Below are positions 32,401 to 45,816 of a DNA stretch of 64,000 nucleotides, in pieces (position 1 is the first letter of the stretch; each line of letters opens with the position of its first letter). Both the position numbers and the translations under genes were made by a program. The notes under the pieces were generated by a model. The model worked only from the letters and a program-made list of their open reading frames with translations, did no database searches and was not told the DNA's origin. The DNA is from Campylorhamphus procurvoides (taxonomy: Eukaryota > Chordata > Aves > Passeriformes > Dendrocolaptidae). The stretch is taken from assembly GCA_013396655.1 (NCBI GenBank), contig WBMV01007615.1, forward strand, positions 286,924 through 350,923, read 5' to 3'.

Positions 32401-35299
32401 AGTCAGTACCTAAAAAGGGAAAGCAACCCTGGGAGAAAGAAGAGAAATCACTAAAACAAAGACTTTCCAGGCTATTTCTGGAGCTGCCAGCATGAGGTGC
32501 CCTCGCCTAAGACATGGTGCTCACATCTCCCTCCTCTCCTGCACAACAGTGGTGCAGGCAGGACTGCAGGCTGCCAGGACCTGGGCTGGCACCTTCCCTG
32601 CCTGTTCAGCTTGCCCTCTCTCGCTGGCAGGATGCTGGGGAAGAGGAAGGAGGCTTTCCTTCATGTGTGTACCCCTCCAGTGACTCTCTAGTGCTGATGC
32701 CGTACCTCCCTCACCAACCCTGAGCAAAGGCATCCCTGAGTATTAGCGATGAACGGCAGCTCAGGCTCTTTGTGAGCAGCCCTGTGCAGGAAATCTCCCT
32801 CTCTACTACTGTAGGAAGGCTGGAGAAACACCCTCATCCCTACCTCAGTCCGGGAAGTCTTTCTTGACCTCAGAGTTCTGCGAACCCTTGATCTCCTGAT
32901 AGAGAGAGGTGACCAGGGTTCATTCCACTGACATGCAGGACTGTGGAAGAGACATGCAGAAAGGCTGTTTCCTTTTCCACAGGAAATATAAACCGCTCTG
33001 GCACACCACTACAATAGCTCCCTCCCCACGACCATGCCTTGTGCCCAGCTGGTATGAAAAAAACCCAGAGAAATATGCCGGAGGGGCTGCAGAAGTTACT
33101 GCTGCTTTGAGCAGCACAAAAAGGAGAGAAACCGTGTGCCTCCAGGTTTGAAACACAGAAGGCTGGATCTGTGGCTGTAATACAGCCCCTTTCCGGAGCT
33201 TTAGCAGTTCAAAGCAGCTGAAAAACTGGCTTCTCTAGCCCAGTGAGCTCTCCTCCAGACAATGGAGAGTCAGTGACTGAAGGGGCATCGCCACTGCTGA
33301 TGTCATGGCCACCTCCAACACCATGGGCAGAGGGACTTCCCAGTACCCAGAGGTTGCCCTAAATCACATCAGAGGCACGACAACTTTCTCCAGTCTTCCC
33401 AGGAATAGGGGTATCTACATTTGGCATTCTGGGGAAAAGTGGTGTTATGGTGCAGGTGATTTATCAGTTTGTGCTTGCCATGGACAGCAGTGGCTGCATG
33501 GGCTGCTTGCCATGCTTGGTAGCAGGCACCCACCCCAGCTAAATCCCTCCCAGACAAAAGCTGCTGAAGGATATGCTCAAATCTCTGTAGGCTTGAGCCA
33601 GCAAATCACAGGCAAGGTCTGCTGACCTCTGAGACCTTCACACTATCCTACCTGTCCAACTAACTCTGTATCAACCTTTTTTTCCTGGCTCTTGGCCACT
33701 TTGGCAGGGGCAAGCTTCCAGCTTTAGGACCTTAGCATTCCTCTGGTGCTTCAGGCCAGATTTCTCACTCTTTTTATGTGTCTCTGCCAGCCATGAGTCA
33801 TGTTCTCAACTGCACAGACAGGTCTCCTGCCTTGCTCTCCAGCCAGGAATCACCTGTGCAGACAAGCAGTGAGAGAGCTGAGGGGGCTGGGGCACAGCAC
33901 CCTTCATTCTCTCCTGGAGAAGGCTGAAGGACTGTTGACATATATCTTAAAGTATCCTGGCCCATGGCTTGGTCAAACCTACAAAAGACTCTGTTTTTAT
34001 TGGATAAACTGTCAGACTCATTCACTTTATCATCTGCAATATGAGGACCCAATGCTCATGCCAGGGACACAAAGACCTGTGTTTGGCTGTCCCTCACCTT
34101 CACACCATCATGGCACTAACCAGGTTTTTAGGAGCATAGTGTGCTACAAACAGCAAGTCCCAGCGTTAAAATTAATTACTCCTGATTTTATTCCTCTTTT
34201 CACGGTTGTTTCTTTTGGCTTTGCCTTGCTTGTGTTTGGCAGGTGCTGAAAGGTGCTTTGTGGGTGAGAGCAGAAGCATCCCATTTGGCTTCTCTTTTCT
34301 CTGGGGAATCCTGAACCACTAAAACCAATTTCATCCAACTCTGGATAGTCTCTACATTGCAAATGCTCTATAAAACCATCCTCTGGGAAGGATGTGGTCT
34401 GCAGAGAGACCTGACTGTCCTCCTGATGTTCTGATCATCTGCAGGAGAGCACAGGGTCTCTTCCATGGTCAGGGGCTGAGCAACATCATGTCTTCTTGAG
34501 AAAGAAAGGAAAATTTGCCTTCAGGAACTAGTCTGTAAAACCTGATCTGAGAATTCATGTCCCAGTGCTGAAATAAACCATTGTGCAGCAAAGAATAGTA
34601 CACAATGTAAGCACTCAGAAAAGAAGAAAATAATTTTATCCTGATTTCTAGTGTCTTCCTGACTTGTGAGCACCCTTCCGTACTCACACATGTCAGCAGA
34701 ACACCGCAGAGATATATTTATATGAAAATCTGGCTGTCTCCACAGCTATCTATAGCGTTTCTTTCCATGTCCTTAACTCCATACTATGGCTATGGTTTGC
34801 CTTAGTTTGGTTGCAGCGCCTGGAACATCCCTGTGCAAAGGGATGGTGTCGCTGCTATGTACCCAAAGGGAACCTAAATAAAGAGCCATCAAGGGATCAA
34901 AACAGTAGCTTGGATGGTTTGGGGGCACACGGGGAGCCTTGGGCATTGCAGCATCCTTTCCTGGGGTGCTGCCAATGGGGAAGGGGGTCCCTCCATGGGC
35001 CTCCCTGCAGACGAGGGCCCCTGCTCAGAAAGAAGTGGCAGCACATCAGTATGCAGAAGTGGTCGCTGCTCGCCTATAAATTAGCATAAACCACTCTAGG
35101 AGGTAAATAGACATACAAGGCGCCAGTGTGTGCAGCGTGGGCTGCGGCTTTGTCTCAGCCCCACTATTGTCACAGCCCCTGCTGCACACTGACCGAGTGG
35201 GGCCGGTGTGGTGGGCTCTTACACTTTTGACTGCTGGATAAAAGGGGGGAACATAAAGAGAGGGTAGAACTTTTTTTCAGTTTTTTTTATAAGTCCAGA
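29484..35299. other. Gene-free region, mixed composition
   Basis: No gene recognised. AT-rich pockets that might be conserved non-coding elements include 30170-30260, 30430-30550 (with the palindrome TAATTAATTA at 30536-30545) and 31620-31720. The remainder is ordinary sequence with open frames below 220 residues and no domain. Confidence 0.5.
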
Positions 35300-35351
35300 C
35301 GAAGTTACAGACGTCTGTTAAACGTCAATTACAGCTGAATAAAGACGTCTG
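35300..35351. promoter_or_regulatory. ACGTC-type motif cluster
   Basis: ACAGACGTCTGT, a perfect 12-base palindrome, is at 35307-35318; AACGTCAAT follows at 35320 and AGACGTCTG recurs at 35343-35351. The motifs resemble CREB/ATF-type half sites. They sit in an AT-rich pocket (35240-35470) that reads like a conserved non-coding element. Confidence 0.4.
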
Positions 35352-35469
35352 CTTGAGGCTTAGTTATGGCTCCTTTCAGCCACCGAGATTTTTCCAAGGC
35401 TGGCCCAGGATGCCTTCGGCAACCTAATTTGGAGATTGTAACTCTATAAACAGGCTCTGGCATTAATCA

Positions 35470-37890
35470 AGGCTGGTGAAAATGCAAATGATGGCATGGA
35501 GGGGTCCTGGGTACAGAACAGGGTCCTGAGCCTTGCAATGCTGGGCAGGGAGTAAAAAGAGGAAAGTAAAGAGGCCATGCATCAGAGTGGGGATCCATAA
35601 ATAGAGAGCTTGGTGGGGTTTGCTGACTTTCCTCCTGGTGCTCTGAGAAGCTGGTCCCATCATCTGTATTCAAGTCTGTTTCCCACTGGTTGACCCTTGC
35701 GGTGCTCCTGGCCATACAACCCTGGTTGTGTACATTTTTCCCACCGAGACCAAAGCCAAAATGCCAACAAACCAGGCATTTAATGCTTTAGAAACCTGTA
35801 GGATCACTGGGTGTTTTGCAACATAAGAGAAGCACATCAGAGCATATAAGCATGTAAGAGAAGGTGTCAGAACAGCGTGGACCTCAAGAAATTATTCCTT
35901 CTGGGAGGGTGGCTCATGCTCTGCATGGCTCCCTGTTGCTTATTATGCAGCTTGTTGATGTTGTCTCCTTTTGTCTCAGGAAAGACGCCCCTCAGCCGTC
36001 TAGCCAGGTGAGGGGGGAATGAAGCCCTAGATTGGTGTTGTCCATACCTTTAAAAGTCATCCCGGTGACTATAAAGACCAAAGCACTCTTCAGACAAGGA
36101 CAAGGTATCTAGGGACCTTTGTACCTCTTGGATACACCCATGTCAAGAGGCCAAGGGTGGAGGGATGGAACTCCCCTTGGCCTCATTGACAATAGTACCT
36201 CGTGTCCTGGGAGAAGAGTACCTGGTGAGGAGAACTAGGTCCCATTGTATAGCCATGTCATAGCCAAATGTTGCAATCCAAAATATAAGGAATAAGCCTG
36301 AAAATCAGAGTGGAAACAGCACTTGTGCTGAGGGCTAACTGTGTGTGATGTGTACTATGGAGGAGGCTCACTCCTCACTCCCCTGGCCCATGGAGCATCC
36401 TTCTCATACTCTGCCCAGAGGCTCAGCACTGTGTTGAGCCATGCAGTGACTGTGGGATGGATGGTCCAAAGGAGCTCAAATCTCCTTTCCTTCCTCAGAT
36501 CTTCTGGAAATCATCTGTTTTGGAAACATTCGAGAGTATGGGTGAGCATTTTAGGGATAATAGTAACAAAGGAAGCCTCTTCCTGTTTGCCTTCCTTGGG
36601 AAAGCATTTTCTTCTCATTTCCACTCTGTGGGGAGCATCCTCTTGCCATTCCAGCCCCTCTTTTTTTTTTTCATCATTCCCTCTCCCCCATCGCACATGG
36701 ATGCACACTTTCCTGTCTCCTCTCTATTTCCATATCATAAAAATCAAACTGGCAGAGAGATACAGAAACTTCGAAGAGTCTCTTCTCTGATTCCTTGAAG
36801 AAATTGTCTATTTTCAGAAGACCCAGAGTACCAAGTTCTCCCTTGGCCCACAGGGATGGGGGTTGCAGTCTCATCCACCTCACAGACTTGCCATGGGACT
36901 GGCTTGAGGCAGTGACAGAAAGGGGGATTTATTACAGAGCATTGAAAAAGAAACACTCATCCCTAGGGCTTTCCCTTTGGGTGATGATCAGGAAGGAGCT
37001 GACCCTTCCCAAGCCATTATCCTGACACTGCTGGGGACTGAAACCAGATATATTTTCCTCGGTTTTTTTCTGTCCACTCATGGCTTCACAGCAATGGCTG
37101 AATAACCAGTAGCATGCTTCTAGAAAATACCTGAGGATTCTCCTCTAAGCCAAAGAGGATCTGCAGGATGGATTTAGGCCAGAAAACGTTCTTTTGATTA
37201 TGGTTTATACACAGCTGAGTAGTTTTCCTGCTGAAGCATCCTGAGAAACCTGTAGTGGTTCCTGGGGAAGTGTGAATGAGGTGATGTGTAGAGTCTGTGG
37301 GGACCCCTTGCAGGGAGGTGGCACATGTTCATGGGTGATTTTTGCAGGATTTCATTTTTGCAATGGGATGTGGTTCAGGGAAAAGCAAAGGGAAGGACAA
37401 GAGGGTGGAGGCTTGGAGGGTTGTAAGCACTGGCTTAGACAGAGATGTAGAGCTGCAATACCAGAAGAGGCGTCTGGTTGTTATGGGCTGGACTGGGGTT
37501 GCTGGTTCTCCAAGGCACCTGGCTGATGTTACCATGCATTCACATCCTTTCTCCTTTCACCTGGGAAGAGGGCTATAGACAGCTTTTTGGGAAGCTGACA
37601 ACATTTCCAGAGAAAGGAAGGTCAGACTTTGCAGTGAAATAGTATTGCTGAACCCAGAAACCAAGAGTCAACAGAAAAAAAGAAGGGATGGAAGTAGAAA
37701 GGAGGATAGAGAGGATAAAAAAGAGGGATATGAACCACGGCATGGAACAGCCCTGCGGACAACGCCCAGGGCTTCCCAAAAAAAATGGAGGATGGGGTGG
37801 ACCAGCGACAGCTGGAAGATTTAATTGCTCCTCTCCGCAGACCTGCTCGGCTCCCTCCCTCTCAGATCTGCATTTCAATATGAGAGCAGC
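35470..37890. other. Gene-free region
   Basis: I see nothing beyond short frames, a T-run at 36660-36671 and a purine-rich stretch at 37660-37740. No repeat family recognised. Confidence 0.5.
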
Positions 37891-37894
37891 ACTA

Positions 37895-37995
37895 AGTGGG
37901 ATGCCGCTGGAAGGGGTTAGAATGATTAATCATTTAAAAAGCAAGATCTTAATTACAGGGTGCAATTTTTGCTATTTAAGGAGTCCATTAGTTTC
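37895..37995. promoter_or_regulatory. AT-rich homeodomain-type motif cluster
   Basis: ATGATTAATCAT at 37922-37933 is a perfect 12-base palindrome with a GATTAATC core, followed by CTTAATTACAG at 37948 and CTATTTAAG at 37972. The block lies between GC-rich flanks and is followed by a TATATATATA run at 38010-38021. Such motifs bind paired, PBX/HOX or K50 homeodomain proteins; function is inferred. Confidence 0.4.
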
Positions 37996-38699
37996 CAGAA
38001 AGGAAAAAAATATATATATATACTGGAGGTTATTCTCCTTTAGAAGAAAATGGGAGGGGGGTGGGGGACCAGGGGGCCTTGGCACCCAGGCTGGCGTGGC
38101 CGCCCCTGCCTGGGCGAGGGCGTTGGTGTGCGAGGATGGCGAGGAGGAGGTGGTGTCATTTGTTCCCCGAGTGATATTTTTGAAGGGTGCTGGCTGCGAG
38201 CGTTCGCCGCGCTCAACCACGCGTTGGCACAATCTGTGCCGGAGCAGGCAGACGGCTTGCGCTCAGCCTCCCCCGGCACGGCTCCTCCTCCACCGGGAGC
38301 CAGGGGAGCATTCGGCCGCTGTCAGCACCACTGACCCCTCGGCCAAAATAGCTCCCAAAGGATGTATTGTGGGGTAATTGCCGTGATAACATCTTGTCTG
38401 CTGGGAGCCAGGATGAGACCTCGGACGGTTTATCTTGCCCACGGCTGGGGCAGGTCCGACCATGCCGGGGGGACTGCAGAGCGCCATGGGCCACAATACC
38501 CCTGATGGGTGACACGGGGCATCGGGACACAAGGGGACACCAGCTCAAGTGATGCCCGGCCCGGCTGCTGCGGGCTCGGCCCCGTCTCACCCCGCGCCGC
38601 AGCCTGGAGGGAGGTGACGGGGGTTAATCGCCCACCGCCTCCCCTCTGACCCTTCTGTGGGTTTTTCTCTTGTATGGTCATTTAGCCGTCCCCTGACAC

Positions 38700-38790
38700 A
38701 AAAGGGAGCGATTAAACACAGCTCAGGCCCTTCATGCTTTAGTGGATTAATTTGCTGATCCCCCACGGATTAAAGGTCTCGACAGGATCA
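38700..38790. promoter_or_regulatory. GGATTA (OTX/PITX-type) motif cluster
   Basis: GCGATTA at 38708-38714, GGATTA at 38744-38749 and GGATTA at 38767-38772 occur within 65 bases, all in the same orientation, in GC-rich surroundings. GGATTA is the reverse of TAATCC, the K50 homeodomain site. Confidence 0.35.
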
Positions 38791-39169
38791 GCGGGAGCAG
38801 CGGGGCAGACCCCGGCGGGAGGAGGCCAGCGATAGTCCCGGGCAAGCCCCAGCCCGCAGCAATCCCCCTCTCCTGGGACCTCGTGGTGTCACCGAGCCGT
38901 GTCAGAGTTCAAGGCATCGGAAGCTCGCCTAAATACCGCACCCCCAGCCCTCCTGCTCGCGTTGCCGACAGCCAGGGGATGCAGGGTCGCTATCTCCCAG
39001 CTCGCTCCCGGGAGCAGAGCCTGTTCCCGTGCACCCAGCAAAGGCGAATGGGGGCACCGTGACCGACTGTTCCGAAGGAAAGGGGGAACAGTGGTGGCTT
39101 TTAGGGGCTGCACCGCAATGAGGGGGGAGCACCGTTGCCCTCCCCAGGCCTGCGGGAAGCAGAGATTGC

Positions 39170-39400
39170 ATCTGCCTTTAATTACTCCCTCTCTGCATAT
39201 CAGATGCTCGTGCACCTTCTGCACATGAATGCTGATTAATTGCAGGGTTAGGCTCCGAGGCAGGCCGGACCACATTATTTCTGATGTTTGCTCTTTTCAC
39301 GAGGAGAATAAATGCCATGAATCCACAGTAATCAGTGGCTTTTAGCTTGTCACTCTTATGACACTCTTTACTTAGACCAGGAAATGGCAAATGTGGTGGA
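39170..39400. promoter_or_regulatory. Candidate conserved non-coding element
   Basis: An AT-richer block between GC-rich sequence with TTTAATTACTC at 39176, CTGATTAATTGCAG at 39230, CAGTAATCAG at 39325 and several ATG-CAT-like half sites. No coding frame. The call rests on composition and motif density only. Confidence 0.35.
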
Positions 39401-39833
39401 AATAAGAACTTTATTATTTTTTTTCTCCCAAAAGGGAGGTGTGTGGTGAGGAGGGGGAAGAATGTAGTTGGGGCATCTTGAGGAAGAGGGAGAAAGAGGC
39501 TCCATTTTCCCTGTGCCTGAGGAGCCGTGCTTCACTCTGTTCGGTGAGGGGGAGAAGAAAAGCAGCAACATCATCTTTGTGAAAGGAGGCCTGGGTGGTA
39601 CATCAGGCTGGAGCTGTCCTAGAACAGTGGTTGCACCCTGGGTACAGCAGAGCTCGAGCGTAGTGGGGTCTCTGCCACCCTTTGTAGTGCCCGTGGCCTT
39701 ACCTGAAATGCCAAGTTTGGGCATGCACCATACAGCCACATTCAGGGCCAGACATCCACATGTGCTGCATCTAGCCTGGGAGTCATAACCTAAGCAGAGA
39801 GGAGAAAGGCTTAGGGAAAACTCACAAGGATCA

Positions 39834-39920
39834 TCATAGAATGGGTTGGAAGAGACCTTAGAGATCATCTAGTTCTAACCCCTGATTCCAAGGATGGTGG
39901 ACCTTCAGGCAGGGATGGGC
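39834..39920 (-). repeat. CR1 LINE 3'-end fragment, minus strand
   Basis: CATAGAATGGGTTGGAAGAG then ACCTTAGAGATCATCTAG and TTCTAACCCC is the reverse complement of the CR1 3' end. Only the terminal ~90 bases are recognisable. Confidence 0.88.
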
Positions 39921-40194
39921 TCTGGGGGACAATCGGCAGCATCCTACAGCATCTCCCACCACTCATCCTTTGCCTTGCCTCACCAGCAAGCCCCGTTCTC
40001 CTCCCAGCAGAGCCCCATCAGCTCAGGTGGGAAACCCTTTCACCGCCTCCCTCAATGCCCTGCTACCGATCTCATTGCCACCGCTTAGCTCAGTGCGAGG
40101 GCAGCCCTCGGCCTTTCAGCAGCGAACATCTGGCGTGCGGCGGGCGCCTGGCCACCGGCCGCCCCGGCCCCCTCCCCGCGCCGCCCCGCCGGGG

Positions 40195-40500
40195 ATGCCC
40201 GCAATTAGGCAGCCCTGAGCCCCTGCCCGTGGCCCCACTCAGGTGAGTGCCCAGTTCCGAGGATGGAGGTGTAATTAAGGTTAATCAGAGGGCCGGGGGT
40301 CAGGATGGTGGTGGGGAGACCCAGCGAGCCTAATGGCGGCCGTAATTAGGCAGCTGTGGAGAAGTGGTTAATGAAGACGGCAACCGTTAATAAAGCTCTT
40401 CCTGAGCAGCCTTCTGGCCCGGGTAATTGAGGGATTTGCAAGTGCCATCTCCCCCTTAACCCTGTAATGAGCAGACCCATGGCAGCCCGCGTTAACCCTT
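40195..40500. promoter_or_regulatory. TAAT-rich block in GC-rich sequence
   Basis: AATTAGGCAGC occurs twice (40203 and 40344), and further TAAT/TTAA motifs lie at 40272, 40281, 40331, 40366, 40386, 40423, 40456, 40464 and 40491, in sequence that is otherwise GC-rich with many CpGs just upstream (40080-40200). This is the strongest homeodomain-type motif density in the window. Confidence 0.45.
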
Positions 40501-43500
40501 CCAGGGACAGAGGCGGTGCCGGCGGGGCCATTGACCGCTCTGCGGGGATGTGCCAGCAGGGCTGGGGTCGTGGGATGTGGGTTTGAGCATCTCTTCTTGC
40601 TACCGGGTCCCCAGGGCTTCTTCTGCCCCGTGGCTTCCCTGGGAGCCCTTTGAGCCATGCTCAAAGCGGCTGGCAGAGACTTTTCTCGCAGATGCTGTGG
40701 TTTCCCACGCCTGCCTCGGCATTATGCAATCCCCCCCAGCCCTCGCCGCCCCCCCGGCCCCACCACCCACCAGCGCCGGGATGTCATCATCAGCCCAGGC
40801 CCTGGGAACCCACATTGTTAGCTTAGTAAATAGAGAAATCCCCACTCAAGCATTGCAAATGAGGGCAGAGGGGGAGCCGGGGAACCGCGCCGGCCACGGC
40901 GGGCCGCAGGGTCTCTCCCCACTCTCTCTCTCTTTGAGTTGTCAGATGAATTCAGTGGTTAACAAAGACCAAGGGAGGGAGTTGAGCTGCCGTCGCAGCT
41001 GGGCAGGGCGGTAAGAGGAGGCAGGACTGCAATGCCACCGCTCCGGCGAGCAGCTATGGCCCTGCAATACCTGCTGCAGGTGGGCAGGAGCACGATGTAC
41101 CCCAGAGGCTGTGCTGGCCATGTACCTGAGCATCAGTAACTCTGCACCCTGAGGCTTGTACTGCAACAGGAGTTGACATTTCAGGGGCTGAGACAACCGG
41201 GAGAAGGCAGAGGGGCTGGGGATACATCCCATTCTTGCTTTGCTTCTCTGCTACTGGTTGTACCTGCACGGCTGCAAGTCCCCAGAGAGCCCTGGGGACC
41301 TTGCTGAGCTGTGGGGACCCACAGTACCGAAATGCTTGTGAGAATCCTGAATGTGTCACTAAGGAAGTGAGGCAGATCAAAAGACATAGAAATGCTTTTA
41401 TTTTCATCTGAAATAGAAAACAAGCACAAAGAGGCTGCTTTTACAGAATGGTGGTTCTGCTTCTCTGAATGGGGCATGAAAATTACTCAGTGAGTGGAGC
41501 ACCCAGTGGCCAGTGCCAGCTTTGGCAGCAACGATGCTACTTTGGCTGTAACACAAGAAAGCTTCTCTTGGCTCTTCCAGGAATTTTGCTTCATCTCTCA
41601 CCAGGGATCCTCCTGTTTCCCTCTAGCTCTGGGTTTCTGCACATGCAGGGAGGTGTTGAGACGGGCACAAGCTTTCCTTTGCAAGGTGCACAAGGGCCAA
41701 GAGCTGCTGTAGGAGTACACCCTGCTTGGCATTAGTGCCTGGAGCCAGACTCCAGGATGATATCGCTGCCTACCTGACTGCCCTGCAGGGGTGGGGATTT
41801 AAAATCTGTATTAAGATCTGGAGCTATGGGTTACCTTCTCTGCCAGTTGCCTTAGCCTAGAACTGGAGAAGGTCATGGTAATATGTTGGGAGCTTTATAG
41901 ACTTTCTGGTGCTGTGAGCAGTGGAGCCATTCCTGATGCCGAGCTGTGCTTGAGGTCCCACTGCCACAGTGCCCACAGAGCTGCTGTCCCCAGGAATCCC
42001 AAGGGTTGGCAGAGCCAGAGGGTCAGAAGGAGCCATGAGTTCCTGGCAGTGGGTGCTCAGACTTGAGGAGGTGAGATGGGAGTACAGCTTCAGGTTTGTT
42101 CTCTCTCCTGATAAAAAGCTATTGCTTTTTTTTTTTTTTTTTTTGCATCCATCACTAGATGGTCAGGGAACTCTGCCTGGAGGGCACATTTTTCCAGGTC
42201 ATGGTGATTTGTAAGAGATAGGAAGATAGTCTTTGGTTTCTAAAGCTAACCTGGCTTCATTGAACTGTTTTCTTAAACTCTTCAAATTGTGTGTTTCTAT
42301 TATAATAACATGGTGGGTTTAAAATAAAACAAGATCTTTCTGAAGGTGATAACAAAAATGTTGTGTTTCTGTCTCTAGTTTCTGCTGCTGCAGCTGGACT
42401 AACAGTGGATTCAGAAGGCTTGAAGAGCCCCTGAACTCTTGCCAGGAAGTTCATCAGAGCACTGGCAGCTTGGCCACCCTGGTGACTTGTGCCATCAGCT
42501 TGTTAGGACCAAATTCTTACCCCAGCGTAAGCAAGGGCAATTGCTCTTGCAATCAGGCAGCCAGAGGCAGAGCTACTCAGATCCTGTGCTGGGAGTGAAC
42601 CTCATACTCTAACCCATTTTGGGGGGTGCAACTGGCATCTGGCACCACTGTACCAGGACTGACAACCCTGTGCCTGTCCCCAGGCAGGAACAGTCAGGTG
42701 GGGAGCAACAGACCTTATCTCCAGGGCTTTCCAGGGTGTCACATGGTGCTGCAGCCTGAGGCTTGCTCACATTCCAGCCTCTCCCCAAACCTCTTGTGCT
42801 TGGCTCAGTTCATCCTCTCCCACCAGATTTACTGCTGGTTATACTGGGGGGGGATTGGAAGGAGCCAAACTCCAGCCCCTTAAGACAAACCCAAAGAGTC
42901 AACAGATGTTTTCCTTGACTTGTACAACAGTGTGTGTGGAGGGATGGGAAAGAAGATGCTGTGATTAGAGATCAACTTTCAGGTATTTAGTGTGGCTTTT
43001 TCTTTTCTTGAGGAGAGCTAATTCCTGTTAAATCATAGTTAAATAAAGGGGAGAAAAAGACTCAGAGGAGATCAAGTAGACTTCAATAGCTGGTGGCTGC
43101 CGGTGTTGAGTGTCTCCAAAACATCCTGGTAACAAATACATCCTCTCACCAATCATTTACCAGAAAACCTCCTTTGGCAGATCCTACATCAAATAAAATA
43201 TGTAGATTTTTCATGAGAAGATATTTTTTTTTGGCTCCATGTTCCATGAAACACATTTACTCAGTCACATACAATATACATTTATCCAGTTTCTTTAAAA
43301 CAAACAAAATAACCTCTCCTCTCCATCTGGCCTCTCTCCTTGCTCCTTTCTAGCCTGGTCTGCTTCCCTATTCCTCGCAATATGGAACATGACAGGGTAT
43401 TTTCAATGCTATTTTTGTCCGTTGTGTCATAGCTTATATTTAAAATAGCATTTAAATCTGCCAAGTAGTGTGGTGTTTTAAACTGCTGTCAGACTGAATT

Positions 43501-45816
43501 TCTCCTCCTACATACCGCAGATTTCAGCTACGACTTAAAGACAGCTGAGGGAAGCTTTTGAGGAAGGGGGGAGGTGGAGGTGGTTGGGGACCAGATTGTT
43601 TGCAGGTGTGAGGACAGTCAAAGGATATTAATAGGGTAAAGGGAGGTTAGAGGGGGGACACGGCCCCAAAGAAAACCAGGAAGGGTGCTTATGGGAGTGA
43701 AATTGCCTTCCCAAAGGAAACTCACTTGGGACAAAAGGCTATGATGATAGGACCAGATGTCTGCACCCAGCAGCTGTGGAAATGGGGGGTACCTGGTCCA
43801 AGGGCAAAACAAGAGTCCCCTCCTACCCCCACTCCCCCCCCCATTAAGGAGCATTTGCTCTGCGTTTGGGGTTCACCTTGCAGGTCCCAAAAATAGGGTC
43901 GATTGAGCCTTTAGTGAGAGCAGTAGAGGAGTAGGTTGTGCTGCCTTGCTTGCATTGGGATTTATTCTCCCTTTCTTCATCATTTAATTTTTGGGACACA
44001 GCTGACACCTGGAAAGCTCTGTGGTGAAGCAGTATGATCATGGTCCATGGTCAATGCCTGGGAAAAGGCCCATTTGCCCTCTTTATGCTTGTGGAGATCT
44101 AAAAGTCTTCTGGTTCCTTCCTTCCCCACCATGAATAAACATCACAGACACCCCCAGCAGAGCTGGCTTGGTTGCAATCATATTAGAATCATCAGCCTAA
44201 CCTCTCCCAGCCAAACTCTTAGCCAGTTCAAACCCCCATGATCCCTCTGAAATCATCTCCCACTGGAGGAGGTGCTCCAGAAAGGGGTCTTCTCTCCCAT
44301 CTGAGCCCAAGCCACCCAACTGGGTGCCCAGTTGTCCCCTTATCATGTCCCTTTCTACCATGGGCATATCCCAGCATGATGGGTCCTGAGTGGCATCTCC
44401 CACACTCTCCCCGTGTTCTGCTCTGCTCTGCCCCATTAGCATCCAGTTTGTGTGTCTGTGTCATAGAAGATGCACCATGTCATTGTGCTCCCATTCACTG
44501 ACACATGAAAAACACAGGGATGCCCAGGCTGTGGTCTCTGTCACTGCAGCTGCTGCTCCCTCCCTTTCTTCTTCCTCCACTCCTCTGGACTTGACTGCCT
44601 GCATGAGAATTGTGGATAGGAAACGAAGGGCCAATGGAGGTGGGAGCATCTCCACACCAGGCCTGGCAGGAATGAGACACCATCCTGTTGTGAAAGAGTT
44701 CAGTTTATCTTCTTCCCCATCTCATTTTTGGCTGCAGTAGAGGTCTGATGCAGCCCTGCCAGAGCAGCTGATGTTCAGGAGACATCTCCTCCTGCACCTC
44801 TCTCTCTGTAAGAGCTATAGGAACAAGTGGTATGGGGTCTCTCTGAGCCCCTTGCACAGCTCTGCACCTTCCCCAATGCTGGTGGGGCCCACACCAGGCC
44901 CTGAAGGCCACTGGAACCTCCTCAGTGCCTGTGGGGATGGATGTTCCATGGAGTGTCCCCAGCCTGCAGGTGCCCCACACTTTTCAAAAGAGGGTTTGGA
45001 TTTCTCTTGTGCAGTCATCCAAGGCTTGTTTCTTGCTCCACCTCTGCTGGTGTCTCACCCTCTCCCGGTACACATGTGCCTGCCATCAGTATCTCCTACC
45101 CATCCTCTTCTGTCAACACCACCTAAGAAAGGGACAGATTTAATTTTTAGCAATGTGTCCTCTGTGTCAATAACTCCCCCTCGTCCTCTTCTGGGTGTCA
45201 GGCATATCTGCTCACCCATCTCCTCCTCCCTGCTCTGCACACAGATTTCCTCCCCCACTCCATCCTCTCCCCTTCACCACTGGCCCTTCAGCCTGGAGTT
45301 TTCCACCTCTCACCCTTGATCCCGGAGGGAGAGGTGACCCTTCCTACTTGCTGTGTTATGTAGTACCGCATCCTTCGACACATCCCTTTGCCAGCCCCAA
45401 AGCCAGCCCTGCCACCCCTGGCCAGGATGGCAGAGGCATCTCCACTACACCCCACAGCTTTCTGGGTTAAGATAGGACCAGCCTCAGGATCTCTTCCTTC
45501 GGGATCACCTCGCACCTCCAGCTTGGCCCCATTCCCCAGTCCAGTTCAGGACAGGGTGATGCACCATGGGTGAGGGTACCTGGTTGGCTTTGGTCATTTA
45601 TTCCCCCAAAAGGCAAGGCTAGGGAAGGGGGTTCGGCTGGCTCCACGATTGCATCGCTGCGCGTTAATCAGCCGCATTAAAATTCCGAGACAGCTCCTGC
45701 CGAAGTGGCTGCGCGCCGTGCAAGGTGGCTGGGAAACGCCGGGAGCCGTGACAGGCAGGCGCAGGCAGACAAAGAGCTCGCTCCGTCACTCCGGGTCTGC
45801 TCCGGGAGGAGAAAAC

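Noticed and set aside
42228..42252. GTCTTTGGTTTCTAAAGCTAAC looked like mature miR-9
   Set aside because: It departs from the miR-9 sequence after the first nine bases and no complementary arm lies within 100 bases.
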